DNA of 64,000 nt, from positions 1 through 64,000 of the forward strand of contig NZ_JBGQOG010000002.1 of assembly GCF_052113705.1 (NCBI RefSeq), read 5' to 3'. Position numbers and translations under genes: made by a program. The notes beneath the pieces were generated by a model. The model was not told the DNA's origin. It saw nothing but the letters and a program-made list of their open reading frames with translations, and searched no databases. Shown in pieces: positions 25,904 to 35,143 of the stretch; the stretch's first letter is position 1; every line of letters begins with the position of its first letter. The stretch comes from JBGQOG01 sp052113705. Its GTDB lineage: Bacteria > Pseudomonadota > Alphaproteobacteria > Rhodobacterales > Rhodobacteraceae.

Positions 25904-26680
25904 TCAGCGGTCGCGGAATTGCGGCTCGCGTTTCTCCAGGAAAGCACTCATGCCTTCCTTCTGATCCTCGGTGGCAAACAGCGCGTGGAACATGCGGCGC
26001 TCATAGAGCAGCCCCTCGCGCAGCGTGGTTTCATAGGCACGGTTGACCGTCTCTTTCACCACTTTCACCGTCAACGCCGATTTCTCGGCGATCTTTTGCG
26101 CCGCGGCCATCGCCTCGGGCAGCAATTTCGCCACCGGCACCACGCGGCTGACCAGCCCCGAGCGCTCGGCCTCGGCCGCATCCATGAAGCGTCCGGTGAG
26201 ATGCATATCCATGGATTTCGACTTGCCCACAAAGCGCGTCAGGCGCTGCGTGCCGCCGATTCCCGCCACCACCCCGAGGTTGATCTCGGGCTGGCCGAAT
26301 TTCGCGGTCTCCGAACAGATGATGAAATCGCACATCATCGCCAGCTCGCAGCCCCCGCCCAAAGCATAGCCCGAAACGGCGGCAATGATCGGTTTGCGGA
26401 TGCGCAGCATCGCATCGGTATCCCCGGCGAAATAATCCAGGTCGAACATGTCGACAAAGGATTTCTCCGCCATTTCCTTGATATCCGCCCCGGCGGCAAA
26501 GGCCTTTTCCGAGCCGGTGAGCACGATCGCCCGCACCTTGTCATTCGCATCCGCCGCTTTCAGCGCATCGGCCAGCTCACTCAGCAACTGCGAGTTGAGG
26601 GCGTTCAGCGCTTCGGGGCGATTGAGCCGGATCAGAGCGACGTAGTCATCGATCTCGACGATCAGGGTCTGGTAGGCCAT
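25904..26680 (-). CDS. Enoyl-CoA hydratase
   Basis: A 258-residue crotonase-family enzyme that adds water across 2-enoyl-CoA thioesters in fatty-acid or amino-acid breakdown. The oxyanion-hole segments are AAGADIKEM and GYALGGGCELAM. The two catalytic glutamates are Glu112 and Glu132, in the spacing typical of true hydratases. Length and start (MAYQTLIVEIDDYVALIRLN) match the short-chain hydratase group. It lies between mutM and rpsT on the same strand; no other beta-oxidation gene is nearby. Confidence 0.93.
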   Translation of the reverse strand: MAYQTLIVEIDDYVALIRLNRPEALNALNSQLLSELADALKAADANDKVRAIVLTGSEKAFAAGADIKEMAEKSFVDMFDLDYFAGDTDAMLRIRKPIIAAVSGYALGGGCELAMMCDFIICSETAKFGQPEINLGVVAGIGGTQRLTRFVGKSKSMDMHLTGRFMDAAEAERSGLVSRVVPVAKLLPEAMAAAQKIAEKSALTVKVVKETVNRAYETTLREGLLYERRMFHALFATEDQKEGMSAFLEKREPQFRDR

Positions 26681-26739
26681 CTGGCTTTGCCTTTCCGTTG
26701 TCCGGGGGGAGTCCTAGCAGGACCGCCGCCTAATTCAAG

Positions 26740-27591
26740 TCATCTCTGGCAGAGCGGACAGAGGAAAGACGAGCGCCCCGACTGCACGATCCGCAGGATA
26801 TGACCGCTGCAGCCGGGGGTGGGACAGGGGGCGCCCTCGCGGTCATAGACCCGGAAGGTGTGCTGGAAATACCCAAGGTTTCCATCGGCTTGACGGTGAT
26901 CGCGCAGGCTGGAGCCGCCCGCCTCAATCGCCTCGCCCAGCACCTGCCGGATCACCGGCACCAGGCGGGAAACCTCGGCGGATGTGACCGAGCGGCCTGC
27001 GCGGCGCGGATCGAGTGACGCACGGTAAAGTGCTTCGGAAACGTAGATATTGCCCAATCCTGCGACAATTTGTTGATCGAGCAGCAGGGTTTTCAGCGGG
27101 CTAGCCCTCCCCGCCAGCCGCGCCGCCAGATAGGTTTCGTGAAAATCATTGCCCAAAGGCTCGGGGCCGATGTCGCGGATCAGCCAATGCCCGGCCTCTT
27201 GCGCGGTCTCCATCAGATCCATCGCGCCGAAGCGGCGGGCGTCGTTGAAGGTAACCCGCGCGCCGCCATCCAGATGAAACACCACATGGTCATGTTTCAA
27301 AGGCGCCGGATGCGGGTGATAAAAGTCCCCCACCGGCGCGCCCGACACCTGCATCCGCCCGGACATGCCCAGATGGATCAGCAAGGTCTCGCCGGTGTCG
27401 AGATCAAGAAGCAGATATTTCGACCGCCGCCGCAGCGCCAGAATGCGTGCCCCGGTCAGCCGCTCGGCCATCCGCTCCGGGAAGGGCCAGCGCAGGTCCG
27501 GGCGGTTCACCTCGGCACGGGCGATCCGCGCGCCTTCCATGGCGGGGGCAAGGCCGCGGCGGACGGTTTCGACTTCGGGCAGTTCGGGCAT
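26740..27591 (-). CDS. mutM: Formamidopyrimidine-DNA glycosylase (Fpg/MutM)
   Basis: A 283-residue base-excision repair enzyme that removes 8-oxoguanine and opened purines and cuts the abasic site. It begins MPELPEVETVRRGL, whose Pro2 becomes the catalytic N-terminal amine and Glu3 assists. The C-terminal zinc finger has its four cysteines (CPTPGC and CPLC) and ends at CQR. The frame is open further upstream, but this start is fixed by the catalytic N-terminus. Divergent from ubiE across 76 bases. Confidence 0.97.
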   Translation of the reverse strand: MPELPEVETVRRGLAPAMEGARIARAEVNRPDLRWPFPERMAERLTGARILALRRRSKYLLLDLDTGETLLIHLGMSGRMQVSGAPVGDFYHPHPAPLKHDHVVFHLDGGARVTFNDARRFGAMDLMETAQEAGHWLIRDIGPEPLGNDFHETYLAARLAGRASPLKTLLLDQQIVAGLGNIYVSEALYRASLDPRRAGRSVTSAEVSRLVPVIRQVLGEAIEAGGSSLRDHRQADGNLGYFQHTFRVYDREGAPCPTPGCSGHILRIVQSGRSSFLCPLCQR

Positions 27592-27667
27592 TGTTGTTCC
27601 TGTCGCATTGTCATGGCGCGCGCGCCGCCTATAAGAAGGGGGAGCAGTTCGGGAACGGCAAGAGCAC

Positions 27668-28420
27668 ATGAGCGATACGCAAGAAAACACCACCCATTTC
27701 GGCTTTCAGACCGTGGCCGAGGATGACAAGGCCGGGATGGTGCATGGGGTCTTTTCCCGCGTCGCCAGTAAATATGACGTGATGAACGATCTGATGTCGG
27801 TCGGCATCCACCGCGTCTGGAAAGATGCGATGATGGATTGGCTGGCACCACGGCCGGGGCAAAAGCTGCTGGATGTGGCGGGCGGCACCGGCGATGTGGC
27901 CTTCCGCTTTCTCACCCGCGCGCCCGAGGCCCGGGCCACCGTCTGCGACATGACGGAATCGATGCTGATCGAAGGGCAAAAGCGCGCCGAGGCCGAGGAT
28001 ATGGCCGAGCGTCTGAACTGGGTGGTGGGCGATGCGATGGCGCTGCCCTTCGCCGACAACAGCTTTGACGTCTATACGATCAGTTTTGGCATCCGCAACG
28101 TCACCCGTATCCCCGATGCGCTGAAAGAGGCCTACCGCGTGCTGCGCCCGGGCGGGCGGCTGATGGTGCTGGAATTCAGCCAGATCCCGGTGCCCGCGCT
28201 GCAATGGGCCTATGACCGCTATTCCTTCAATGTGATCCCGGTGATGGGGCAGATCGTGGCGAATGACCGCGACAGCTATCAATATCTGGTGGAATCGATC
28301 CGCAAATTCCCCGAGCAAGAGGTCTTTGCCGAGATGATCCGCACCGCCGGGTTTGAGCAGGTCAGCTACCGCAACCTCTCGCTCGGCATTGCCGCCCTGC
28401 ACTCCGGCTGGAAGATCTGA
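27668..28420 (+). CDS. ubiE: Ubiquinone/menaquinone biosynthesis C-methyltransferase UbiE
   Basis: A 250-residue SAM-dependent methyltransferase. It carries motif I LLDVAGGTGD at about 67-76, the family signature YDVMNDLMSVGIHRVWK and the NSFDVYTISFGIRNV segment. It methylates the benzoquinol ring during ubiquinone synthesis. The stop codon overlaps the ubiB start (TGATG), as expected for a coupled ubiE-ubiB pair. Confidence 0.97.
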   Translation: MSDTQENTTHFGFQTVAEDDKAGMVHGVFSRVASKYDVMNDLMSVGIHRVWKDAMMDWLAPRPGQKLLDVAGGTGDVAFRFLTRAPEARATVCDMTESMLIEGQKRAEAEDMAERLNWVVGDAMALPFADNSFDVYTISFGIRNVTRIPDALKEAYRVLRPGGRLMVLEFSQIPVPALQWAYDRYSFNVIPVMGQIVANDRDSYQYLVESIRKFPEQEVFAEMIRTAGFEQVSYRNLSLGIAALHSGWKI

Positions 28421-29952
28421 TGCGCGGACCGCATAATCTGTGGCGTCTGATCCGCACCGGCGCCACCTTCGAACGCACCGGCGCGATGAATGTGGCGCTG
28501 GAGGCGATGGATGCCCCGCCCAGCCTGCGCCTCGCCGCCCGCATCCTGGGCTGGCCGTTCAAATGGCTGGGCTATCAGGGCGATCCGAATCTGCCGCCGA
28601 TCACCCGCGCCATCACCGCGCTGGGGCCGGCCTATATCAAATTTGGCCAGGTGCTCTCGACCCGCCCCGATGTGGTGGGGCCGGAGCTGGCCGACCAGCT
28701 GCGGATGCTGCAGGACCGGTTGCCGCCGTTCTCCCTCTCCGTGGCCAAGGCCTCGGTCGCGGCGGAGCTGGGACGTCCGGTGGATGCGCTGTTCATGGAG
28801 TTTTCCGAGCCCGTGGCGGCCGCTTCCATCGCGCAGGTGCACCGGGCCCGGCGCGCCGACACCGGCGAAGAGGTGGCGGTCAAGGTGCTGCGCCCCGGCA
28901 TTGAAAAGGCCTTCCGCAAGGATCTTGATGCCTTTCACTTTGCCGCACATCTGATCGAATTCCTCTCGCCCGCCTCGCGTCGTCTGCGCCCCACCGATGT
29001 GATCGCGCATTTCGAGGGCGTGGTTTTGGGCGAGCTGGACCTGCGGCTTGAGGCCTCTTCGGCCTCGGAGTTTGCCGCCAATACCAGGAATGACACCGGC
29101 TTTGCGGTGCCGACGCCGCATTGGGGCCTCTCGGGCAAGCGCGTAATGACGATGAGCTGGGCCGAGGGCGTGGCGATGGGCGATGTGCCCGCGATCCGCG
29201 CCGCGGGGCATGACCCGGCGGTGATCGGCGAGCGGGTGCTGCAGCTGTTCCTCAACCATGCGCTGCGCGACGGCTATTTCCACGGCGACATGCACCACGG
29301 CAATCTCAAGGTGGCACCGAACGGCGATGTCATCGCCTATGATTTCGGCATCATGGGGCAGATCGACGAATACACCCGCCGCGTCTATGCCGAAATCCTG
29401 ATGGGCTTTATCGCCAAGGATTACCGCTCGGTCGCCGAGGTGCATTTCGAGGCGGGCTATGTGCCGCGCGACCGTGATGTCGATGAATTCGCCCGCGCCC
29501 TGCGCGCGGTGGGCGAGCCGATCTTCGGCATGGATGCCAGCCAGATCTCGATGGCGCGGCTTTTGGCCTATCTGTTTGAGGTGACAGAGCGTTTCGGCAT
29601 GGAAACCCGGACCGAGCTGATCTTGCTCCAGCGCACCATGGTGGTGGTGGAGGGGGTGGCGCGCTCGCTGCACCCGTCGATCAACATCTGGGAAGTGGCG
29701 CGGCCGGTGGTGGAAACCTACATCCGCCAGAATCTCGGGCCTCGCGCGATGATCCGCGATCTGGGGCGCACGGCACGGGTGCTGGGCCGTTTTGGCCCGC
29801 GCTTGCCGCAGATGGTCGAGGCGATGCTCGAACGCCAACATACCCCGCCCGCACCGCCACCGCCCGCCCGCAGCTTTGGCCGCGATCTGGGGATGATGGG
29901 ATTGGGCGCGGCTTGCGTCGCACTCGGGGTGGCCTTGGTTCGCTTGCTGTAG
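28420..29952 (+). CDS. ubiB: Ubiquinone biosynthesis kinase-like protein UbiB
   Basis: A 510-residue ABC1/ADCK atypical kinase needed for coenzyme Q synthesis. The Ala-rich loop and QVHRA motif (AAASIAQVHRAR), the invariant Lys in VAVKVLRPGIE, and the catalytic HGDMHHGNL with YDFGIMG are all present. The C-terminus ends in a hydrophobic helix (LGAACVALGVALVRLL) that should anchor it to the membrane. It overlaps ubiE by one base and is convergent with flgD, with nine bases between stops and no visible terminator. Confidence 0.96.
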   Translation: MRGPHNLWRLIRTGATFERTGAMNVALEAMDAPPSLRLAARILGWPFKWLGYQGDPNLPPITRAITALGPAYIKFGQVLSTRPDVVGPELADQLRMLQDRLPPFSLSVAKASVAAELGRPVDALFMEFSEPVAAASIAQVHRARRADTGEEVAVKVLRPGIEKAFRKDLDAFHFAAHLIEFLSPASRRLRPTDVIAHFEGVVLGELDLRLEASSASEFAANTRNDTGFAVPTPHWGLSGKRVMTMSWAEGVAMGDVPAIRAAGHDPAVIGERVLQLFLNHALRDGYFHGDMHHGNLKVAPNGDVIAYDFGIMGQIDEYTRRVYAEILMGFIAKDYRSVAEVHFEAGYVPRDRDVDEFARALRAVGEPIFGMDASQISMARLLAYLFEVTERFGMETRTELILLQRTMVVVEGVARSLHPSINIWEVARPVVETYIRQNLGPRAMIRDLGRTARVLGRFGPRLPQMVEAMLERQHTPPAPPPPARSFGRDLGMMGLGAACVALGVALVRLL

Positions 29953-29961
29953 CGCGACAGA

Positions 29962-30639
29962 TCAGACCGTGGGATCACGCAGGGCGCTGATCTTGCTCGA
30001 CAGCACTTCTGCACCGCTTTTCAGCACGAGAATCGTGCCATCGGTGCTGCCCTGCGCCTCAACAATGGGGACGTAGACCTCCATCTGATCCGTCGACAGC
30101 AATTTGTCGCTGCCATAGCTTTCCAGATTGAACGTATAGGCCCCGGACGGCAGCGGGTTGCCGCTCGCATCCATGCCGTTCCAGTTATACGAGGCGGTGG
30201 TGGCCGGGATCTCGACCCGGTCCACTTCGGCACCGGCGGCATTGGTCACCACCATCACCGTCTTGTCGCTGCCGACAGCGGGGTTGGGCGAAACGGTGAT
30301 CGGGTTTTCGCCGTCGAAATAGCCCGGCGCCACGGCGCGGGCATCCATGCCCACCCATCCGGCCAGCTGCGTCATCCCCATCACGCTCATCTGCGAGGAA
30401 ATGGCCGCCAGCAGGTCGTTGGTTTTCACCGATTGCTCAACCCCCGAGAAGGTCGCGAGCTGCGTTGCGTAATCGGTGCTGTCGATCGGGTTCAGCGGAT
30501 CCTGATTCTGCATCTGCGCGGTCAGCATCTTCAGGAAGGTGTCAAAATCCGAGCTGACCCCCTTGGCCGAGGTACTGGTGGCGCTGGCGCCGGAGGTGGT
30601 GCCGGTGGTCGAGGGTGCGGAAGTGGCTGAGGTAACCAT
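29962..30639 (-). CDS. flgD: Flagellar hook-capping/scaffold protein FlgD
   Basis: A 225-residue protein that caps the growing hook so FlgE can assemble. The N-terminal KGVSSDFDTFLKMLTAQMQN motif with QDPLNPIDSTDYATQLATFS is the FlgD signature. The C-terminal part is the Tudor/FnIII-like domain (YNWNGMDASGNPLPSGAYTF). It follows fliK by 14 bases on the same strand, so hook-length control and hook capping are co-expressed. Confidence 0.95.
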   Translation of the reverse strand: MVTSATSAPSTTGTTSGASATSTSAKGVSSDFDTFLKMLTAQMQNQDPLNPIDSTDYATQLATFSGVEQSVKTNDLLAAISSQMSVMGMTQLAGWVGMDARAVAPGYFDGENPITVSPNPAVGSDKTVMVVTNAAGAEVDRVEIPATTASYNWNGMDASGNPLPSGAYTFNLESYGSDKLLSTDQMEVYVPIVEAQGSTDGTILVLKSGAEVLSSKISALRDPTV

Positions 30640-30653
30640 CTGAGGGGGTCCTT

Positions 30654-32924
30654 TCAGAGGCGCATGTCAAGCCCGCTGTCATCAGCGAGGCGAAGGCGAA
30701 TGGGGTCTGCAGCGGTGGCCACAACCGGTGTGGCGGCGGTCTCATTGCCCCGGTCACCCGAGGCGGCAAAGCTCTCGGGCGGGGCTTCGGGATGTTGCTG
30801 CCCGGGTGAGTTTTGCCCACCGGAAAAGCTGAAGTCGATCGACGAGTAGCCCATGTCACGGAAATCACTCGCCAATTGGTCGATGTTGCGCCGCATGAGA
30901 TCGAGCGTTTCCGGGCGTTCGGCCTGAACGGCCACGCTGATGCCGCCATCATGTCCATGCGACAGCGTCAGCCGCACCTTGCCCAACTCCTCAGGCGAAA
31001 GCGCCAGCTCGACCGGGCGGTCGGGCAGCGAGGAGAGCGCACCGGCGATCTGGACCGCGACGGCCTGCGCCGTGGCGGGCCCATGCAACGGCACCCCCGC
31101 AGCGGTGGTCAAAGGCGCCCCGGCCGCGCTGCGGTCGGGGCCCGCCGACGCGGTTGACATGCCGCTGAGGGCGTCAAAGCGCGCGCCTTCCGGGCCGCGT
31201 CCGGTATCCATGCTGCTGTTGACCGTTCCGCCAAGCGGGGAGGGCGCATCTTTGGGCGCGGCGCTGGCATCATCCGCCTGCGCCGCCGCGGGGGCGCCTG
31301 CCGGGTGATCCTGGCTGCGCGTTTCGGTCATGCGGGTTTGTGTCACCGCCGCATCATCGGCGGCAACATCCTTGGCCCGGCGCCGCGCGCCATGCTCTGC
31401 GCTGGCTTTCACCGTGCTGTCCGCCGTCTCGGCTCCGGCGATGCGCAGGGCGCCGCTTGCCCGCGCCGCGGTCGCCGCGGGCACCACGGGCGCGGCACCG
31501 GTCGGCACCGGCCCGGTAGTGGCTGGGCTGGGCTGGGGCGCAGATGCCGCGGCATCAGGGTCAGCCGATGCAGCCGGATCACCCGTCACGGCACCGGCGA
31601 CGGAGCTCTGCGGCGACGCTGCGGCGCCAAAGGCAGAATCGCCAGCGGCCCCGACGGCCGCGGTCCCGGCCTGTGATTCTTTGCCAGTCGCGGTTTGCGC
31701 GGCAGCGGCCCCGGCGGTCGTTGCTCTGGGATCCTGCGCCTCCGGCGCAGCAATGGCCGCGCTGAACGGCGCAGAAGCCGGTGTGGGAGCGGGGGCAGGC
31801 GTGGATGTGCCCATGATGGATGCGGCTTGCGATGTCACCGCTGCGGCCGCGTCAGGCAGCCGTGCGCGGGTGAACTGGCCCGCGGCACCCGAAGCTTTCA
31901 CGCCGCCCGTTACCATGTTCGCCGGGGCTGCCACAGGCGTGCCGCCGGGCAGGGAGGACAGCACGGCCGTGGCCCCTGCCGCAGCAGCCATTGCCGATGG
32001 CGCGGCGGGCTGAGCCCCAGCCGCTTGCGGCTGCCGTGGCGCTGCCGTGTCTTTTTTCATCCTCGGCGGCCCATCGGCCCCCAGCGCGTCGGCCGCCAGC
32101 GCATCGGGCCCGTTCCGCGGCACATCCGAATCGGCAACGCTACCATTGGCGCCTGCCACCGGGGCCAAGGGCACAGCATTCGCTTCCACGGCCTGCGCGC
32201 CCGCGCTGGCTTCAGCCATGGGGCGCGAGGCCGCCGTTGTCGGCAAAGCCCGCTCAGCCTGAATGGGGGAAGATTGCGGCGCTGAAAGTACCGGACCAGA
32301 AGGCTGCGCGACGGCCGATTCGGCTTGAACAGCGGCAGTCACGGCTGCCGGGCTCTGGCCGGATGCGGCCTGACCTGGCATGGCTGGCAGAATGTTTGTA
32401 TCTTTCGCGACGGGTTGAGCGGCAGCCGCCACCGGCATTTCCGGCGCGGCCGGCAGCTTCTGACCACGCGGGGTGAGGTCCATTTGCGGCTGCATCAGCG
32501 ACATCGCCTGCAAGATGCCCGGCTGCACCGGCACAGAGATCAGTGCTGTCTCTGCCGCATCGCCCGATGTTTCTGAATCGACCGGCAGGTCACCCGCAGC
32601 GGCTTCGGATGCCTCCGGCACCGCAACAGCTGCCGCCGTCGCAGCCGGTGTCGCCAAAGGGTCCGCCCCGTGCGATTCGTCTGGGGAGAGTTGCGACCAG
32701 AAGGCAAGCGCCGGACGCGCCTGCGCCACCGGCGCGGCGGCGGTCTGCACCGGCGGCGTCACCGCCGTCACCGCGTCGCCCCCTGCCGACACGTCCTTTT
32801 CAGGGACAATCAGCGCGCCAAAACCGCTGTCGGGCATCCCGGACTGGGAGGCCGTTGCGATGCGCCCTGCGGAAGGACGAACGGTGGCCCCGAGCAGGGC
32901 ATCACTGGAAAGAATCTGGTTCAT
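30654..32924 (-). CDS. fliK: Flagellar hook-length control protein FliK
   Basis: A 756-residue Ala/Pro-rich protein. The first 600 residues are low-complexity, as expected for a secreted molecular ruler. The C-terminal domain (PVELALSPEELGKVRLTLSH to the FSFSGG region, about 660-730) is the Flg_hook domain that contacts FlhB and switches export from hook to filament proteins. ATG 32924 is selected because GAGGA precedes it. The gene heads the fliK-flgD unit and is divergent from flgJ. Confidence 0.9.
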   Translation of the reverse strand: MNQILSSDALLGATVRPSAGRIATASQSGMPDSGFGALIVPEKDVSAGGDAVTAVTPPVQTAAAPVAQARPALAFWSQLSPDESHGADPLATPAATAAAVAVPEASEAAAGDLPVDSETSGDAAETALISVPVQPGILQAMSLMQPQMDLTPRGQKLPAAPEMPVAAAAQPVAKDTNILPAMPGQAASGQSPAAVTAAVQAESAVAQPSGPVLSAPQSSPIQAERALPTTAASRPMAEASAGAQAVEANAVPLAPVAGANGSVADSDVPRNGPDALAADALGADGPPRMKKDTAAPRQPQAAGAQPAAPSAMAAAAGATAVLSSLPGGTPVAAPANMVTGGVKASGAAGQFTRARLPDAAAAVTSQAASIMGTSTPAPAPTPASAPFSAAIAAPEAQDPRATTAGAAAAQTATGKESQAGTAAVGAAGDSAFGAAASPQSSVAGAVTGDPAASADPDAAASAPQPSPATTGPVPTGAAPVVPAATAARASGALRIAGAETADSTVKASAEHGARRRAKDVAADDAAVTQTRMTETRSQDHPAGAPAAAQADDASAAPKDAPSPLGGTVNSSMDTGRGPEGARFDALSGMSTASAGPDRSAAGAPLTTAAGVPLHGPATAQAVAVQIAGALSSLPDRPVELALSPEELGKVRLTLSHGHDGGISVAVQAERPETLDLMRRNIDQLASDFRDMGYSSIDFSFSGGQNSPGQQHPEAPPESFAASGDRGNETAATPVVATAADPIRLRLADDSGLDMRL

Positions 32925-32972
32925 GTTCCTCACGACTTCTGCCGTTACCCGCAAACCATAGCCGGAAGGAGG

Positions 32973-32987
32973 TTACCGCTTCTTTAC
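32973..32987. promoter_or_regulatory. Degenerate CtrA-like box between fliK and flgJ
   Basis: TTAC-N7-TTAC in the divergent fliK/flgJ region. It has the half-site spacing of the CtrA consensus TTAA-N7-TTAA, with the fourth base of each half changed. Only weak support alone. Confidence 0.3.
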
Positions 32988-33035
32988 CGCTTTGCCGCAA
33001 TAGTGGGGGCGATCGCTGCAATTGGAGACATCTCG

Positions 33036-33395
33036 ATGGCAGATCCGCTTTCGCTCACGCAGGTCACTCATCTGACCGGATCCCGCACCCCTGGCGCGGG
33101 CACGGCCTCTGCATCCCCCTCCGGCACCGCCGCGGGGCCAAAGCCCGCGCCCGAGAGCCATGAGGCCAAGTTGCGCGCCACAGCGACCGCGCTGGAGGCG
33201 ACGTTTTTGCAGGAAATGTTGAAGCAGGCAGGTCTGGGCAAAAGCCGCGAAAGCTTTGGCGGCGGCATCGGCGAAGAACAATTCTCCTCGTTCCTGGTGC
33301 AGGAACAGGCAACGGCAATGGCCAAGGCGGGCGGTATCGGCCTGGCTGAGTCGATCTTCAAATCCCTCAATAAAGGCGCCTCTGATGGACAGTAA
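33036..33395 (+). CDS. flgJ: FlgJ-like rod-binding protein (rod domain only)
   Basis: A 119-residue protein with the rod-binding domain: AKLRATATALEATFLQEMLKQAG, then FGGGIGEEQFSSFLVQEQATAMA and the GIGLAESIF end. Enterobacterial FlgJ carries an extra muramidase domain, which is missing here as in most alphaproteobacteria. The separate SltF-like enzyme encoded at 47408-48418 probably opens the peptidoglycan instead. ATG 33036 with GGAG nine bases upstream is the start. It overlaps the next gene by 11 bases. Confidence 0.85.
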   Translation: MADPLSLTQVTHLTGSRTPGAGTASASPSGTAAGPKPAPESHEAKLRATATALEATFLQEMLKQAGLGKSRESFGGGIGEEQFSSFLVQEQATAMAKAGGIGLAESIFKSLNKGASDGQ

Positions 33396-33729
33396 ACTGG
33401 CCCAAACCCTCGAAGAGATGGAGGACCTGTTTCAGGTCGAACGGCACACGATTCGCACGGGTGACTTTGACGCCCTGCCGGGTCTGGCCCTGAAAAAGGC
33501 CGAACTGCTCGAGCGTCTGGAAGGCACGCCGCCGGAAGCGTTGCGGCACCTGCGCAGCAAGGCCGAGACGAATCAGCGGCTGCTGTCGGCGGCCTTGAAA
33601 GGCGTGCGGGCGGCGCAAAGACGACTCGAGATGATTCAACGCGCGAGTCGCAGCCTGAACTCTTACGACGCGCTCGGGCGGGCCCGTATTATTGGCTCCG
33701 GCCCCTCCAGCATCGATAGCCGCGCCTGA
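33385..33729 (+). CDS. FlgN-like flagellar chaperone
   Basis: A 114-residue, nearly all-helical protein (QTLEEMEDLFQVERHTIRTG, LALKKAELLERLE, LRSKAETNQRLLSAALKGV) with the length and pattern of FlgN, which chaperones the hook-filament junction proteins FlgK and FlgL. The start lies inside the end of flgJ, so the two are coupled. Sequence similarity in this family is low, so the call rests on helical pattern and position ahead of fliC. Confidence 0.65.
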   Translation: MDSKLAQTLEEMEDLFQVERHTIRTGDFDALPGLALKKAELLERLEGTPPEALRHLRSKAETNQRLLSAALKGVRAAQRRLEMIQRASRSLNSYDALGRARIIGSGPSSIDSRA

Positions 33730-33774
33730 TTCACCATAAAATGTAACGATTTGGCCGCAAAAAACCGGCAGTGC

Positions 33775-33789
33775 TTAGCGATCTGTTAG
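33775..33789. promoter_or_regulatory. CtrA-like box upstream of fliC
   Basis: TTAG-N7-TTAG at 33775-33778 and 33786-33789, with the 7-base spacing of the CtrA consensus and one changed base per half. It lies about 145 bases before the flagellin start codon. Confidence 0.35.
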
Positions 33790-33850
33790 CCCTTCTTCTG
33801 CAATGTGAACCCATATCCCAGAAGGGTTCGGAGGAGGGGCACACCCCCTC
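33790..33850 (+). promoter_or_regulatory. Two inverted repeats in the flagellin leader
   Basis: CCCTTCT (33790-33796) pairs with AGAAGGG (33820-33826) across 23 bases. GAGGGG (33834-33839) pairs with CCCCTC (33845-33850) across a 5-base loop. If transcribed, both lie in the fliC 5' leader. In Caulobacter, FlbT binds the flagellin mRNA leader, so these hairpins are candidate targets. Confidence 0.45.
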
Positions 33851-33934
33851 TACGACGGTCAGAATGCCAAGCGCGCCGCCGACAGGTGGCTTTTGAAAAT
33901 CCGGCGCAAAGCGCTGAACCTGTGAGGAATTATC

Positions 33935-35134
33935 ATGACCAGCATCAACACGAACAACGGCGCAATGGTTGCGCTGAAAACGCTGAAATCCATCAACTCG
34001 AACCTCGGCGCCACGCAATCCGAGATTGCGACCGGTAAAAAGGTTTCGAGCTCGAAGGACAACGCGGCCGTCTGGGCCATCTCGAAAGTCATGGAATCGG
34101 ATGCTTCGAGCTTTCAAGGCATCTCCGACTCTCTCTCGCTGGGCGAATCGACCGTTGCGGTCGCCCGTCAGGCATCGGAGACCGTGACCGACCTGCTGAC
34201 CAAGATGAAAGACAAGATCGTCTCGGCGCAGGGCGAGAACGTTGACAAAGCCAAAATCCAAACCGACATCGACGCTCTGACCAGTCAGATCTCGTCGGTG
34301 GTTGGCGCGGCCCAGTTCAACGGCCTCAACCTGCTGGATGGCAGCACGGCGACGACCAGCGTTCTGTCGTCGCTGAACCGTGATTCGAGCGGCACCGTTT
34401 CGACGGCGACGATTTCGATCTCGGGCGTGGACTTCTCCCAAGGTTCCTATACTGCGGTTGACGTCTTCTCGGGCAGCACCGCCGGTTCTTCGACCGATGG
34501 TGACTCGCTGGCCATCACGCTGGACAAATCCACCGGCACCGGGGACATGATTATCGACGCAAGCTCGATGGCACTGGGGGACAAGATCTCTGTGTCCGTC
34601 GGTGGCAAGACCGCGTCCTACACCATGACCCAGGACGATCTGGACTCGGCCGATCCCAACAACAACGTGGCTTTTGGCCTGAAAAACGCCATTGATAAGC
34701 TGGGCGTCTCGGATCTGACCGTCGACTTTGACGGCGCGACCTCGGGTACGCTGAACTTCACCAATGGCGGCACGTCGGACCTTTCGGTGACCGCACAGTA
34801 CAAGAACGCCGACGCTGGCGATCTGGCACTGCTGTCGACCATCGACGTCACCAGTGACGCCGCCACGGCGCTGGACAACATCAGCACGCTGATCGCAACG
34901 GCAGTTGATGCCACCGCGGCCTTCGGCTCGATGGAATCCCGGATCCAGTCGCAGTCGTCGTTCATCTCGGACCTGTCCTCGACCATGAAATCGGGGATCG
35001 GCACCTTGACGGACGCCAATATGGAAGAAGCCTCGGCACGTCTGCAGGCCCTGCAAACCCAGCAACAGCTGGGCATTCAGGCTCTGTCGATCGCCAACCA
35101 GGCGCCTTCCTCGATCATGTCGTTGTTCCGCTAA
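33935..35134 (+). CDS. fliC: Flagellin
   Basis: A 399-residue filament subunit. The conserved N-terminal helix (INTNNGAMVALKTLKSINSN, ATGKKVSSSKDNAAVWAISK) and the C-terminal helix (SARLQALQTQQQLGIQALSI ending SIMSLFR) pack to form the filament core. The middle (about 145-285) is the variable exposed domain, rich in Ser and Thr. GAGGA lies six bases ahead of ATG 33935. It is the only flagellin gene in the window, followed by hairpins and then the regulators flaF and flbT. Confidence 0.97.
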   Translation: MTSINTNNGAMVALKTLKSINSNLGATQSEIATGKKVSSSKDNAAVWAISKVMESDASSFQGISDSLSLGESTVAVARQASETVTDLLTKMKDKIVSAQGENVDKAKIQTDIDALTSQISSVVGAAQFNGLNLLDGSTATTSVLSSLNRDSSGTVSTATISISGVDFSQGSYTAVDVFSGSTAGSSTDGDSLAITLDKSTGTGDMIIDASSMALGDKISVSVGGKTASYTMTQDDLDSADPNNNVAFGLKNAIDKLGVSDLTVDFDGATSGTLNFTNGGTSDLSVTAQYKNADAGDLALLSTIDVTSDAATALDNISTLIATAVDATAAFGSMESRIQSQSSFISDLSSTMKSGIGTLTDANMEEASARLQALQTQQQLGIQALSIANQAPSSIMSLFR

Positions 35135-35143
35135 GACCAAAGT

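Noticed and set aside
33737..33761. Sigma-28-like promoter (TAAA then GCCGCAAA) ahead of fliC
   Set aside because: The spacing is two bases short of the usual 15 and the -10 has mismatches, so I do not list it as a feature.
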